Assembly: GCF_036322805.1 (NCBI RefSeq)
Contig: NZ_AP027272.1
Location: forward strand, 3,286,001-3,350,000
Direction: 5' to 3'
DNA from: Planctobacterium marinum
Lineage (GTDB): Bacteria > Pseudomonadota > Gammaproteobacteria > Enterobacterales > Alteromonadaceae
Length of the DNA: 64,000 nucleotides
Positions 1 through 9,641 of the stretch are shown piece after piece; position 1 is the first letter of the stretch; each line of letters starts with the position of its first letter. The notes beneath the pieces are model-generated. The model saw only the letters and a list, made by a program, of their open reading frames with translations. It had not been told where the DNA came from and made no database searches. A program made the translations under genes and the position numbers.

Positions 1-1740
1 AATAGCCCCCAGAAAACACAACATAATAGTCACCTGCTTATTTATGCACTACCTCTATTTGCTGAAACGGACTCCATCATCACCCCCTATATAGCTACCG
101 GGACACTTAATGTGGTGCTGGATTTAGAGCAACTCAGTCGGCATCAGTCACACACAGAAGAGACGGATAAACACAATCTGGAGTTAGTGGCCAATGGTTT
201 TGTTCTATTCGAAAAAGCAGCTTTAGGCCTCGAGGATATCATGGCGCAAAGCTTCGATACCCAATTACTGGTGCAGCATAGTACCGGGCAAGTCCCACTA
301 GAAATGACCCTGCAATACGACCGCGAAAAGCTGACTTCTGATTTCTGGTGGCAAACTTCAGTTCAGGTTGCACCTCTCCTGCTATTTATTCCAATCATGG
401 TGTGGGGCCTGTATCGCTTTACCCGAAACTTTAATCAACCCGTTAACCAGATGGTTGAGATGTGTCGTCAGCTGGTGTCGGGCAATTATAACGTCGCTCC
501 GCAATCAGCTAATTACAGAGAGTTTGATCTGCTGTTTCGTCGTCTGGATACCATGGCACAGACCATCTCAGAGCAAATTAAATCATTGGAGTCTGCCAGA
601 AGTCGTGCAGAGCAGTCTGAACGCATAAAAACCCAGTTTCTTGCCAACATGAGTCACGAGATAAGAACGCCCATGAATGGCGTGCTTGGCATGTTGCAGC
701 TCATGGAAGCAGGACAACTCACGGATGAACAAAAAGAACGCCTGAATATTGCTAAAACTTCCGCGCAGAATTTACTACAAATCATCAATGACATATTGGA
801 TATTTCAAAAATTGAAGCCAACAAGATCACCATTGAACACATCCCTTGCAATGTTGCTCAATTAGTTCAAGTTCAAACCGATAACATGCAAGCTCAAGCG
901 GAGAAGCAAAAGAATGTGCTAAGAGCATTAATTAAACCGCCATTTCACTGCGATTGGCTGACAGATCCTACGCGTTTAAGCCAAATATTGACTAATCTGC
1001 TATCCAATGCGTTGAAGTTTACCAAGGGTGGCAAAGTGATGGTGGTTCTAGCGCAACCAGAAGACAATTGCTTTGAGATAACCGTGAAAGACACTGGCAT
1101 TGGCATCGCTCAGGACAAACTCGCCACGTTATTTCAACCATTTCAACAAGCCGACAGCTCTACCACTCGAGAATACGGTGGAACAGGGCTAGGTCTGAGT
1201 ATTAGTAAAAACCTTTGTGAGCTAATGGGGGGCGACCTAAAGGTGTTTAGCGAACCGGGTAAAGGCTCAACATTTGTTGTCACCATTGCTGCAGAACCCA
1301 TTCAAGGCGACAGTGAACATCAAGATATACAAGTCAGCGAAGCCCACGAGACGATAGTTACCAGTGACAATCAGCTCAACAAGTCAAAAAAAGTGGCTGT
1401 GATTGCTGAGGATAATGAAATCAATCAAGAAGTATTAAAGGCGATGTTGCAAGGCTTTGATTTGGAATTGCATCTTGCCAGCAACGGCCGAGATGCCGTC
1501 GCACTTGTGGAATTTTTGAATCCGGATATTGTATTGATGGATGTGCACATGCCTCACATGGATGGTGTAACCGCCACGAAAACCATTCGTGAGCGCGGAC
1601 ATACCATGCCGATTATTATGCAAACCGCCAATGTCATGACGGAAGATGTAAAACACTACCTTGCAATGGGGGCTAACGATATTGTGGCTAAGCCAATTGT
1701 ACAAAAGCAGCTCGCTGACGCATTAAATAAATGGCTGTAA
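1..1740 (+). CDS. Hybrid sensor histidine kinase/response regulator, 5' end outside window
   Basis: The frame is open from base 1, so the N-terminus lies left of the window; 579 residues are visible. In order: the end of an extracytoplasmic sensor region, one membrane segment ([16 protein letters not shown], about bases 376-423), a HAMP-like linker ([17 protein letters not shown]), a HisKA domain with H-box [10 protein letters not shown] (phospho-His codon 655-657), a HATPase with N-box NALKFT, DTGIGI and GTGLGLSI, and a C-terminal receiver with EDNEIN, phospho-Asp in LMDVHMP (codon 1540-1542) and the conserved Lys in AKPI. It should autophosphorylate at the membrane and pass phosphate to its own receiver. 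No HPt domain is present, so a separate phosphotransfer partner is expected. The ligand is unknown. It converges on the protease gene with only 30 bp between the stops. Confidence 0.9.
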   Translation, partial: NSPQKTQHNSHLLIYALPLFAETDSIITPYIATGTLNVVLDLEQLSRHQSHTEETDKHNLELVANGFVLFEKAALGLEDIMAQSFDTQLLVQHSTGQVPLEMTLQYDREKLTSDFWWQTSVQVAPLLLFIPIMVWGLYRFTRNFNQPVNQMVEMCRQLVSGNYNVAPQSANYREFDLLFRRLDTMAQTISEQIKSLESARSRAEQSERIKTQFLANMSHEIRTPMNGVLGMLQLMEAGQLTDEQKERLNIAKTSAQNLLQIINDILDISKIEANKITIEHIPCNVAQLVQVQTDNMQAQAEKQKNVLRALIKPPFHCDWLTDPTRLSQILTNLLSNALKFTKGGKVMVVLAQPEDNCFEITVKDTGIGIAQDKLATLFQPFQQADSSTTREYGGTGLGLSISKNLCELMGGDLKVFSEPGKGSTFVVTIAAEPIQGDSEHQDIQVSEAHETIVTSDNQLNKSKKVAVIAEDNEINQEVLKAMLQGFDLELHLASNGRDAVALVEFLNPDIVLMDVHMPHMDGVTATKTIRERGHTMPIIMQTANVMTEDVKHYLAMGANDIVAKPIVQKQLADALNKWL

Positions 1741-1770
1741 GCCAAGCAATGTCGTTATCGCCGTTCTTTG

Positions 1771-4700
1771 TCAGGGTGCGATTAGCTTCTCACTTTGAGC
1801 CTCAGCGGTACTAAGCACGCGTATTTGAGCCGCTTCTTCTTCCTGCCCATTAATATCAAATTCAACTTGATTGTTAAATCTGGTACTCACTGGCGCAGCT
1901 AGCGGCATGTCCTCGCTGTTTAGACCAAATTTGATTCTATCAATTTCCAGATCTGATGAGCGCAAAACATACTGCATTTGATTGCCGGGACGACGCACTG
2001 CTACATCGGCTTTACCATCGCCATCATAGTCTGCCACGATGGGGATATCGTAACGATTAAGCCCAAAACGAACTTGCACGATCTTTCCATCAGTGGAACG
2101 CAATATATACCACTTAAACTCAGAGGGACGTCTTACCGCCAGATCAGTAATGCCATCACCATCGAAGTCGGCAGGAACCGCGATATCTTCATCTTGTAAC
2201 CCGAATTGATAACGCAATATATCTCCAGAGAGACTGCTCAAGATATACCAAAATTTATTGGCATTTCTTCGCACCGCAATATCTGCTTTGCCATCACCAT
2301 CGTAGTCTGCAGGAATTGGAATATCATCAGCCTGCAAGCCAAAATTGTAACGCACCACCCTGTCATCGGAAGATTGTCGGATAAACCACTCTTGCGAAGA
2401 CGGTCTGCGAACAGCAAAATCGGTGATCCCGTCGCCATCAAAATCCGCCGGCACAGGGATATCCTCTTCCTGCAATCCAAAATTAACACGCATTAAATCT
2501 GCACCTGATGAAGGACGCACGTACCAGATTTTGTTAGAAGCACGCCTGACTGCCACATCCGCGATACCATCACCATCAAAATCACCGCTGACAGAAACAT
2601 CGTCAGGATCCCGCCCTAGCTCGATGCGCTGTATTTCGTCATCAGAAGAGTTTTTAATATACTGCAGCGCATTACTGCTTCGTCGTACGCCTATATCGGC
2701 CTTGCCGTCACCATCGTAATCATAAGCCACGAAGCTGCGAATACTGGTGCAACCAGAGGACATTGTGCTATCCAAAGGTGCACAGTCTAATTCATCTAAG
2801 ATACCATCATTATCATTATCCGGATCCTGATTATTACCAATTGTATCATTGTCGGAATCCTCATATTCAGAGGCGTCGTAGGGAAAGGCATCTTGCTCAT
2901 CAGGCACGCCATCGGCATCAATATCACCGATGTTTGAAGCATCGAATGGCAGCGCATCAGCAATATCGTCAATACCGTCATTATCATCGTCGCTATCACG
3001 CAAATTACTCAGTCCATCAGCGTCGAAGTCCTCTTGGTCATTATCGAGTTCAACGCAGTCTCCGTGCAGATACAGTTGTTCAATTTGCCAACTCTCCAAC
3101 ACTGCTTGGTCCTGACAGCTTAAATTGGTGACGAAAAACTGTAAAAATACCAGTTGCTCGCTCAGGTGGGCGATGTCTGTAACATCCTCGACTTCTGAAT
3201 AACGAAAATCCAGCGCAATAACCTCGCGCAGATTTTTGAATACTGCGAGCGAGGGATCCTCGGTATGATTAACAGAAACAAATTGCAATCTCGGAAAGCT
3301 TTCCATGCCCTGTAGACTTTCAACATCAGCCCCAGGACAATTTAGCCGTTCAACCTCTTCATTACTAACCCATCCTTGACTTTCAACAGCGTCCTCCAAG
3401 AGACACTCCTGAATAGCATCGTCAAGCATCTCTACTGCATTTATCACAGGCAAGGTAACTGCTTCGTTGTGGATTAACGACACACGTCTGGCGACGTTAT
3501 TTAAGGCTCTGACTGCATCAGCCCCCGACTCTCCAGCTTCACCACAGGGAGAAGTTCCGAGACAGGTCAAATCTGGTGAGGAAAAAAATGGAACCGCAAC
3601 CGCATCGCCGAAGGCCTGTGAGTAAGCCATAACAGTACTAAAACCGTCATCAACACCATAGCCACGTCCCCAGCTGAACACCGTACCTTCGCCATCTTGT
3701 TCGGCAGCGTGATCCAGACCAAGGTTGTGACCAATTTCATGGCCTAAAGTATCAGAGCTACACAATTGCGTATTGCCGCTTTCAAAGCGAGTATTGGCAG
3801 CGACCACATTGAAGCCAAAACGATAGCTAAATACCTGTTGCGGATCGCCATTTAACCAGCTTTTGCCGCATAAACCGGAGGGTAATTCATGGACTAAAAC
3901 ACTGACAATATCCGCGCCGGAGTCCAGACGTGCTTGCCAGACCTCTTGCAACAGTTCTTCTTCGATGGTGCCATAAGTACTATCATCTGCCCTGCTTTTC
4001 GCTAGATTATCCAGTATTTCATCAGCGCTGTATTGCTCAAGAGGCACAGTAATTTGAGCGGCGGCTTGTAATTCGATATTGATACCACTGGCCGTTAATA
4101 TTTCGTTATTAATTACCAGTAATTGCTCAATATACTCTTCAACGGAAATTTGATTCTCTTCCAGTTCATCGCTGGTAACGAACAGCACTTTTAACACTGC
4201 TGGGCCTGCAGCGTCTTCGCTATTAAGCTCCTTTGCCAAAACAGGATTTTTTCGTGGCATAAATAATGGCAGGACAGAAGCTTGCGGGCTTTTTTTAGTA
4301 TCAGAAACGTCAGCAGCCCAACGCATTTCTTTTTGTAAGGTGTTGTCGTGAAGTTTCCACAGGCCATTTGGCGTAGGAAGCCATGCAGAAATTCCTGATG
4401 CGGAGATAAAGAGTTTTCCGTCGGGTAAGGTTTGCGCCGAGTCTTGGGTGAGCGTCCAGGTTGTGCTGGCTGTGGATTCGTCCTTATGGGAAACCCGTAC
4501 TGTATGCTCTCCCTCGGGTGTCAGAATCTTGTACAGTTGTCCCTCAGTGATCCTGGTTAACAATTCAACATCCAAAGTGACACTAGCAGCTAATGGGCCG
4601 CGTTTTTTCTGCGTGTCAGATTCAGAAGACGTTGAGAGAAGGGAACGGTTCTCTTGCCACTGGTTCTGTTTAAGCGCAATGATTCGCCACAGACTATCCG

Positions 4701-4779
4701 GTTCACCTTGCAGTGCCCAAACACTACTACTGTAAACTGCGCAAATCCAGATTGTTACAAGAATATATTTAATCGACAT
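1771..4779 (-). CDS. Secreted metzincin-type (reprolysin-like) zinc protease with LRR-like, TSP3 and VCBS/FG-GAP repeats
   Basis: 1002 residues. A signal peptide (residues 1 to about 22, ending VWA) sends it out of the cytoplasm. The zinc motif HEIGHNLGLDH is at 347-357 with the Met-turn VMAY at 383-386, the hallmark of metzincins. After the protease domain comes a leucine-rich-repeat-like stretch (about 485-570), then thrombospondin type 3 calcium repeats (about 580-670: DFDADGLSN, DSDDDNDGIDD, DNDNDGILDE), then six VCBS/FG-GAP repeats of exactly 46 residues with DxDGDGxxD loops at 687, 733, 779, 825, 871 and 917. The family cleaves proteins outside the cell; the repeats probably bind calcium and may mediate adhesion or folding. 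There is no obvious sorting tail such as PEP-CTERM. The natural substrate cannot be told from sequence. Confidence 0.85.
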   Translation of the reverse strand: MSIKYILVTIWICAVYSSSVWALQGEPDSLWRIIALKQNQWQENRSLLSTSSESDTQKKRGPLAASVTLDVELLTRITEGQLYKILTPEGEHTVRVSHKDESTASTTWTLTQDSAQTLPDGKLFISASGISAWLPTPNGLWKLHDNTLQKEMRWAADVSDTKKSPQASVLPLFMPRKNPVLAKELNSEDAAGPAVLKVLFVTSDELEENQISVEEYIEQLLVINNEILTASGINIELQAAAQITVPLEQYSADEILDNLAKSRADDSTYGTIEEELLQEVWQARLDSGADIVSVLVHELPSGLCGKSWLNGDPQQVFSYRFGFNVVAANTRFESGNTQLCSSDTLGHEIGHNLGLDHAAEQDGEGTVFSWGRGYGVDDGFSTVMAYSQAFGDAVAVPFFSSPDLTCLGTSPCGEAGESGADAVRALNNVARRVSLIHNEAVTLPVINAVEMLDDAIQECLLEDAVESQGWVSNEEVERLNCPGADVESLQGMESFPRLQFVSVNHTEDPSLAVFKNLREVIALDFRYSEVEDVTDIAHLSEQLVFLQFFVTNLSCQDQAVLESWQIEQLYLHGDCVELDNDQEDFDADGLSNLRDSDDDNDGIDDIADALPFDASNIGDIDADGVPDEQDAFPYDASEYEDSDNDTIGNNQDPDNDNDGILDELDCAPLDSTMSSGCTSIRSFVAYDYDGDGKADIGVRRSSNALQYIKNSSDDEIQRIELGRDPDDVSVSGDFDGDGIADVAVRRASNKIWYVRPSSGADLMRVNFGLQEEDIPVPADFDGDGITDFAVRRPSSQEWFIRQSSDDRVVRYNFGLQADDIPIPADYDGDGKADIAVRRNANKFWYILSSLSGDILRYQFGLQDEDIAVPADFDGDGITDLAVRRPSEFKWYILRSTDGKIVQVRFGLNRYDIPIVADYDGDGKADVAVRRPGNQMQYVLRSSDLEIDRIKFGLNSEDMPLAAPVSTRFNNQVEFDINGQEEEAAQIRVLSTAEAQSEKLIAP
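1894..2721 (-). repeat. Six in-frame 138-bp repeats encoding VCBS/FG-GAP units
   Basis: Six consecutive units with an exact period of 46 codons, each with a DxDGDGxxD calcium loop followed by a VRR motif and an aromatic-rich strand. DNA copies have diverged (DYDGDGKAD alternates with DFDGDGI[AT]D), so recent slippage is unlikely, but the strict period suggests expansion by duplication of a two-unit block. Confidence 0.75.
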
Positions 4780-4900
4780 TGCCTAAGTCATTACGGGTTT
4801 TAATAAGGAACGTCCGAATACTGAAAATTATTCCATATTATACTGACTTAGGGTGTTTTTTCACCAAGTAAAAAAGTTTGATGACAAGTTCAGAAAAATG

Positions 4901-4938
4901 AAAAAAGCGCTGAGTCAGCACAATGACTACCAGCACTT
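4901..4938 (-). terminator. Rho-independent terminator of the acyl-CoA/SDR operon
   Basis: Read on the minus strand, AAGTGCTG (4938-4931) pairs with CAGCGCTT (4912-4905), with an inner AGTCA/TGACT stem, and is followed by six T (4906-4901). It lies 17 bp after the stop of the last operon gene. Confidence 0.7.
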
Positions 4939-4954
4939 ATTCGTACAAGCCCGT

Positions 4955-5707
4955 TTAACTCATTTTGCGTATCACGCTATCCGGGGCGATGCGCATAATG
5001 CGCTGTAAAATCGCCCAAGGCCATGAAGGCACATAACTGTTCGCTTTTTCTTTATTAATGGCTTTAACCATGGCCCGGCAACCCGTTTCAGTATCTACGA
5101 TAAAAGGCACCTTCTCCACCTTTTCGTTGATTTCACTGCGAATAAAACCCGGATGTACGCAACTCACTTTGATGGGTGTATTGAGCAAATCCAGCCGAAT
5201 ACCTTCTGACAAGGAGGTAATCGCCGCTTTAGTCGCAGCATAAACCGTCATGGCACGACGGAAGCCGCGCACCGCACTGATAGAAGATATGGTCACCAGG
5301 TGGCCGCTGTTTTGCTCTCGGAAAATTTCTACCGCCGCTTCACATTGCGCAATTGCGGCCACAAAGTTGGTTTCTGCCGTTTGTTTGTTGGCGTAGAAAT
5401 AACCCGTGCCAATAGATGCGCCTTTGCCCATTCCAGCATTCACGATAACGCGATCCAGACTGCCCATGTCAGTTTTAAACGCTTTAAATGTCTCAAATAC
5501 GGCATCGTGATCATTGACGTCTAACGGACGCAAAAATACCTGAATATCCGGATTAATTTTCAGGAGTTCCGCTTTTAACTCTTCCATGCGCTCCACTCGG
5601 CGAGCACACAGCGCCAGATTGCAACCCTGTTTGGCAAATTCAATGGCCATGCCTTTGCCCAAGCCAGAACTTGCGCCAGTGATCAGGATGTTTTTTCTAT
5701 TGTTCAT
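4955..5707 (-). CDS. SDR family NAD(P)-dependent oxidoreductase (operon gene 5)
   Basis: 250 residues, the usual length of a classical short-chain dehydrogenase. The N-terminal cofactor motif TGASSGLGKG is present, followed by the VNAG motif and the catalytic YAATK (Tyr-x-x-x-Lys) with an upstream SSISA serine. It should oxidise or reduce an alcohol/ketone using NAD(P)(H) in the cytoplasm. It is the last gene of a five-gene minus-strand operon (15 bp after the phosphatase gene) that also holds an ACAD11-type dehydrogenase and an ACAD10/11-type phosphotransferase, so a hydroxyacyl or ketoacyl substrate is a reasonable inference. A terminator follows. The substrate is not shown by the sequence itself. 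Confidence 0.88.
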   Translation of the reverse strand: MNNRKNILITGASSGLGKGMAIEFAKQGCNLALCARRVERMEELKAELLKINPDIQVFLRPLDVNDHDAVFETFKAFKTDMGSLDRVIVNAGMGKGASIGTGYFYANKQTAETNFVAAIAQCEAAVEIFREQNSGHLVTISSISAVRGFRRAMTVYAATKAAITSLSEGIRLDLLNTPIKVSCVHPGFIRSEINEKVEKVPFIVDTETGCRAMVKAINKEKANSYVPSWPWAILQRIMRIAPDSVIRKMS

Positions 5708-5722
5708 GGATGGTATCTCTTA

Positions 5723-6436
5723 TTATTTGTAGGTGATCATGTGGCGCAGCGCAGACGTCTCGAAATGACTGTGCTCGTTTAGTGTCGACAGGATAACCCG
5801 GTTTGGGGTTTTTACCACCTTGGTAATGCCGCAATTGGCCAACGTCCAGTTCAGGTTGAGCATCTGTGCATCAGGTAAGTTCAGCAGACGCTGTGCGATA
5901 GCCGAAATGGGCCCACCAGAGGTAAATACCACAAGCTGCTGACTATTGTCGCACTGTGCCAACGCCGTTTGCAGTGCGTTTTTAACCCGTGATTTAAACT
6001 GTGACCAGGTTTCGGGATAATCATCGTTGTGCAGCTCGCTTTGCCAGCGAGCAATCGCTTGTGCAAACAAGCTGGCAAATTCTTTTTTCGGATCATCAGC
6101 CTGTGCAAGGAATTGACGAGTACCACTGGCTGTGGACAGTTGCGGCTCCAGTGCCGCAAGCACCGCTTGATGATCATATTCGTTCCAGTCAGCAGATTCG
6201 ACAAACTCAGGTGAAGAGTGTTCAGGTTGAGAAGGCTCCGCGCCACCAAGCGCAAAGTCCCGAGTTTGCTTGTGCCTTACCATGGTGCCACTGATAATTT
6301 TATCCACTTTGCCAAGTCGGCCAAACAGGGCTTTTCCCATCACCCCCGCTTGCTGCTCCCCCAAGGGAGATAAGGCATCGTAATCTTCTTTGCCGAAACT
6401 GGCTTGGCCGTGTCTTATCAAATAAATACTGGCCAT
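5723..6436 (-). CDS. Histidine phosphatase family protein (operon gene 4)
   Basis: 237 residues. The N-terminal LIRHGQASF carries the phosphoglycerate-mutase/phosphatase RHG signature whose His forms the phospho-enzyme; a second motif, FTSGGPISAI, replaces the usual GH..xI region, so the second catalytic His is not obvious. The start codon overlaps the stop of the phosphotransferase gene by one base (TAATG), showing translational coupling. The family removes phosphate from small molecules or proteins. In this operon, where a neighbouring kinase-fold protein probably phosphorylates a hydroxyacyl-CoA, it may recycle dead-end phosphorylated products; this role is inference. Confidence 0.82.
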   Translation of the reverse strand: MASIYLIRHGQASFGKEDYDALSPLGEQQAGVMGKALFGRLGKVDKIISGTMVRHKQTRDFALGGAEPSQPEHSSPEFVESADWNEYDHQAVLAALEPQLSTASGTRQFLAQADDPKKEFASLFAQAIARWQSELHNDDYPETWSQFKSRVKNALQTALAQCDNSQQLVVFTSGGPISAIAQRLLNLPDAQMLNLNWTLANCGITKVVKTPNRVILSTLNEHSHFETSALRHMITYK

Positions 6437-7527
6437 TAGCGCTTCTGCCGTTTGATTGCTTTTTTACAGCGCCACATTAGATAATGTACGAATATCCAGA
6501 ATTGTTTATAGGCCGGATTGCGGGTTTGTTTATGGTGATAGCGATAATAGATTTGCTGAACGATGCCCGCCAGTCGAAACAAGCCGTACACCTCGTAAAA
6601 GGTGAAATCGTCGATTTCGATTTCCATTTTCTGGCAGTAATAGCTCACCACTTCATCTCGGCTAAGCATGCCAGCTAAATGTGTGGGCTGACGGCGAGTT
6701 TGCTGAGCCAGAAAGTCATCATCTTCCTGCACCCAATATGCCAGCGTATTGCCTAAATCCATCAGAGGGTCGCCCAAGGTAGCTAGCTCCCAATCAAGCA
6801 CGCCTAAAATGTTGGTGGGATCGTTTTCGTCTAACACTACATTGTCAAAACGAAAGTCATTGTGGGTAATACAGATGTGCTCTTTTGCAGGCATGTTGTC
6901 CTGTAGCCACTGCATAACGAATTTCCCCGAAGGCACATTCCAGGTTTTTGCCTTCTTGTAGCGATGGCTCCAACCTTCGATTTGTCGTTGCGTGTATCCT
7001 GCTCCTTTGCCTAAATGCCCCAGGTCCGCTGCTTTGTAGTCCACTTTGTGCAATTCAATCATACAGTCCAGAACGTTCTTGCACAGAGTTTGTGTGGTGG
7101 CTGCGTCAATATTCAGGCCGCGCGGCAGATTCTTGCGAGGGATAATACCGGTGAGTTTTTCCATGACGTAAAAATCAGTACCGAGCACTCCTTCATCTTC
7201 GCAATAGCCCAGCATCTCGGGCACATAGTGATAAACGGGCTTTAACGCTTTTTGCAGGCGATATTCACGCCCCATGTCATGAGCACCTTTGGCCTTAGTG
7301 CCCGCCGGTGCACGGCGCAAAATAAGTTCGCGATTGTCATAACTCAAACAATAGGTCCAATTGGATGCACCACCGGAATACTGAGTAACACCGGGCGTAC
7401 CTTGCAACCCATCGATGTGAGCTTTAAGCCAGGCATCCACTTTAGCGATGTCTAACTCTTCACCAGGACGCACCTTATTGGCTCTATCCAACAAAGACGC
7501 CGTCGTTGAGGTTGTGCTATTTGTCAT
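6436..7527 (-). CDS. ACAD10/11-like phosphotransferase (APH fold, LvaA-like), probable 4-hydroxyacyl-CoA kinase (operon gene 3)
   Basis: 363 residues with an aminoglycoside-phosphotransferase/choline-kinase fold: nucleotide loop GGASNWTY, the Lys/Arg strand LILRRAP, FYVMEKLTG hinge, catalytic loop ITHNDFRFDNVV and metal-binding LDWELATLGDP. The sequence resembles the N-terminal kinase domain of mammalian ACAD10/ACAD11 and the kinase LvaA of the Pseudomonas levulinate pathway, which phosphorylate 4-hydroxyacyl-CoA. Its stop/start overlaps (ATGA with the upstream SDR, TAATG with the downstream phosphatase) place it in the middle of a tightly coupled operon that also encodes an ACAD11-type dehydrogenase. 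I find no LvaB-like small partner gene. Substrate specificity is inferred from family and context. Confidence 0.85.
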   Translation of the reverse strand: MTNSTTSTTASLLDRANKVRPGEELDIAKVDAWLKAHIDGLQGTPGVTQYSGGASNWTYCLSYDNRELILRRAPAGTKAKGAHDMGREYRLQKALKPVYHYVPEMLGYCEDEGVLGTDFYVMEKLTGIIPRKNLPRGLNIDAATTQTLCKNVLDCMIELHKVDYKAADLGHLGKGAGYTQRQIEGWSHRYKKAKTWNVPSGKFVMQWLQDNMPAKEHICITHNDFRFDNVVLDENDPTNILGVLDWELATLGDPLMDLGNTLAYWVQEDDDFLAQQTRRQPTHLAGMLSRDEVVSYYCQKMEIEIDDFTFYEVYGLFRLAGIVQQIYYRYHHKQTRNPAYKQFWIFVHYLMWRCKKAIKRQKR

Positions 7528-8336
7528 TTCTTTTGCCCTGCAGTACGACGGAATTTTTGTGTGCCTTTGGTCATCATTTTCAGGTAGTAACCGGGTAACA
7601 GCCGCTTTAACAAATTAGCCTTGCGCCCATCAGGGTGAGTCAAAATCATAAACTGTTGTTTTTGTACCGCTTTGAACGCTGCGTCTGCTACATCATCGGC
7701 ACTGATGTTAGAGCGGTCCAACAATTTAGTCACCACGGCTTTCATGGCTGGATTACCACTGCGCACCGACTCATCTAAATTAGTTTTGAAAAAGCCGGGG
7801 CAAAGCACACTGACGCCAATGTTGTCGTCAGCCAGTTCCAGGCGCATGGTTTCCGAAAAGCTCACCATGGCGGCTTTACTGGCGGCGTAGGAGCCTAGCA
7901 AAGGTACGGTGGTAATGCCCGCCTGAGAGGCCACATTCAAAATGTAGCCCTGACTTTCCTGTAACAAGGGCACAAAGCTTTGCAGCATTCGAACCGCACC
8001 AAATACGTTGATGTCCATCACCCACTGCCATTGCTCTATGCTTTCCTCGTGCAATGCGCCTGCGGTGGCGACACCGGCATTGTTAACCACCAGATCTAGC
8101 CCACCAAACTGCGCAACAATGGCCTGTTTGGCACTGTCAATATCAGCTTCTAAGGTGATATCGCAATGCTGATAAAAGGCTTTTACACCAATAGCCTGTA
8201 ATTCCGTCACCACCGATTCGCCGCGTTCCTGATGAATATCGGCAACACAAATATCGGCTCCAGCGTTGGCCCAACGCAGCGCAATGGCCCTTCCCAAACC
8301 GGATGCGGCTCCGGTGACTAAAACACGTTTTTGCAT
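7524..8336 (-). CDS. SDR family oxidoreductase (operon gene 2)
   Basis: 270 residues. The cofactor motif TGAASGLGRA is followed by ADIHQE after beta2, an acidic residue that favours NAD(H). NNAG and the catalytic YAASK are both intact. The C-terminus has a basic tail (KMMTKGTQKFRRTAGQKK), which is longer than in most classical SDRs. It overlaps the phosphotransferase start by 4 bp (ATGA) and lies 8 bp after the acyl-CoA dehydrogenase gene. By analogy with LvaD it could convert a 4-keto acyl-CoA to a 4-hydroxyacyl-CoA, or act on a 3-hydroxy product; that is inference. It is not a close copy of the other SDR in the operon. Confidence 0.87.
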   Translation of the reverse strand: MQKRVLVTGAASGLGRAIALRWANAGADICVADIHQERGESVVTELQAIGVKAFYQHCDITLEADIDSAKQAIVAQFGGLDLVVNNAGVATAGALHEESIEQWQWVMDINVFGAVRMLQSFVPLLQESQGYILNVASQAGITTVPLLGSYAASKAAMVSFSETMRLELADDNIGVSVLCPGFFKTNLDESVRSGNPAMKAVVTKLLDRSNISADDVADAAFKAVQKQQFMILTHPDGRKANLLKRLLPGYYLKMMTKGTQKFRRTAGQKK

Positions 8337-8344
8337 GTTAACCC

Positions 8345-9565
8345 CTACTTATACTTTGCCAATTCCAGACGAGACACCATACCCATATGTACTTCATCAG
8401 GACCATCTGCCAGGCGTAAACTGCGAGCCATAACCGAGAAACCATATAACGGCGTATCGCCAGAAACTCCCATTCCACCATGCATTTGTATGGCCATATC
8501 CACAACCGTTTGCAACATATTGGGCACCACCACTTTAATAGCTGAGATTTCGGTCATGGCCTTTTTAACGCCCAGATTATCAATTTTCCACGCGGCGTTA
8601 AGAGTTAATAGTCGCGCTTGTTCTATCAGCATTCTGGCCTGAGCCACCCGCTCCAGATTCCCCCCCAATTTGATTAGAGGTTTACCAAAAGCTTCGCGAC
8701 TGGCACCGCGTTTTATCATCAACTCAAGAGAGCGTTCTGCGGCTCCAATGGCGCGCATGCAATGATGGATACGACCCGGTCCCAATCGTCCTTGAGCAAT
8801 GGCAAAGCCTTTACCCAAGCCCATAATAATATTGGCTTTAGGCACTCGCACATCAGTAAATGACATCTCGCCATGACCATAAGGGGCATCATAGTCACCA
8901 CAAGCCGTTAACATACGTTCGATTTTTACTCCCGGCGCATCCAGCGGCACCAGCACCATACTGTGCTGGCTGTGCTTTTCAGCGCTGGCATCGGTTAAGC
9001 CCATCACGATAGCGATTTTTGCATCCGGATGACCAAGCCCTGTGGTCCACCATTTTCGTCCGTTGACCACTACCTCATCCCCGTCCAGAGTAATACTGGC
9101 TTGCATATTAGTGGCATCAGAAGAGGCCACATCCGGTTCCGTCATACCGAACACCGAGCGGATCTCACCGGCCAACAATGGCGTTAACCATTGGTCTTTT
9201 TGTGCTTCGCTACCAAAGTGATAGAGCACTTCCATATTGCCGGTATCAGGCGCATTGCAGTTAAAAATCTCAGCACCGAATAAACACTTGCCCATCTCTT
9301 CTGCCAGCGGAGCATAATCAACACAGCTCAGCCCCTGCCCCAATTCTGCATCAGGCAAAAACAAATTCCACAGACCTTGTTCTTTGGCTTTTTGTTTGAG
9401 GGCCTTGATCTGACCCGGCACTTGCCAGCGTGTCCAATCCCCGTGGCCATTAATTTCATGGTTTTCACGCATAATTTGCGCTTCCACTGGAAAGATATGC
9501 TCCTGCATAAAAGCACGCACACGTTCTAAATACTGCTGACAAAGTTCACTGTGTTCAAAGTTCAT
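8345..9565 (-). CDS. ACAD11-type acyl-CoA dehydrogenase (operon gene 1)
   Basis: The start is set at 9565 (MNFEHSEL), giving 406 residues; the frame is open for 35 more codons upstream, but those codons (rich in Cys/Phe, crossing the promoter) do not look like protein. FAD/substrate motifs seen include MTEPDVASSDATN, GRKWWTTG, the C-terminal R..R helix and MHGGMGVSGDTPL. The sequence closely follows the dehydrogenase half of mammalian ACAD10/11 (for example LWNLFLP, FNCNAPDTGNMEVL). In that family and in LvaC the enzyme works on 4-phosphoacyl-CoA, removing phosphate to give an intermediate that enters beta-oxidation. It is first in the operon, downstream of a promoter with a LysR box. Confidence 0.9.
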   Translation of the reverse strand: MNFEHSELCQQYLERVRAFMQEHIFPVEAQIMRENHEINGHGDWTRWQVPGQIKALKQKAKEQGLWNLFLPDAELGQGLSCVDYAPLAEEMGKCLFGAEIFNCNAPDTGNMEVLYHFGSEAQKDQWLTPLLAGEIRSVFGMTEPDVASSDATNMQASITLDGDEVVVNGRKWWTTGLGHPDAKIAIVMGLTDASAEKHSQHSMVLVPLDAPGVKIERMLTACGDYDAPYGHGEMSFTDVRVPKANIIMGLGKGFAIAQGRLGPGRIHHCMRAIGAAERSLELMIKRGASREAFGKPLIKLGGNLERVAQARMLIEQARLLTLNAAWKIDNLGVKKAMTEISAIKVVVPNMLQTVVDMAIQMHGGMGVSGDTPLYGFSVMARSLRLADGPDEVHMGMVSRLELAKYK

Positions 9566-9641
9566 GATGATTACCCGATTAAGCATTTGATAAAGCCAGT
9601 GTATACAGCCAAAACAATTGAATGAAGTGAATATTTTTAAG

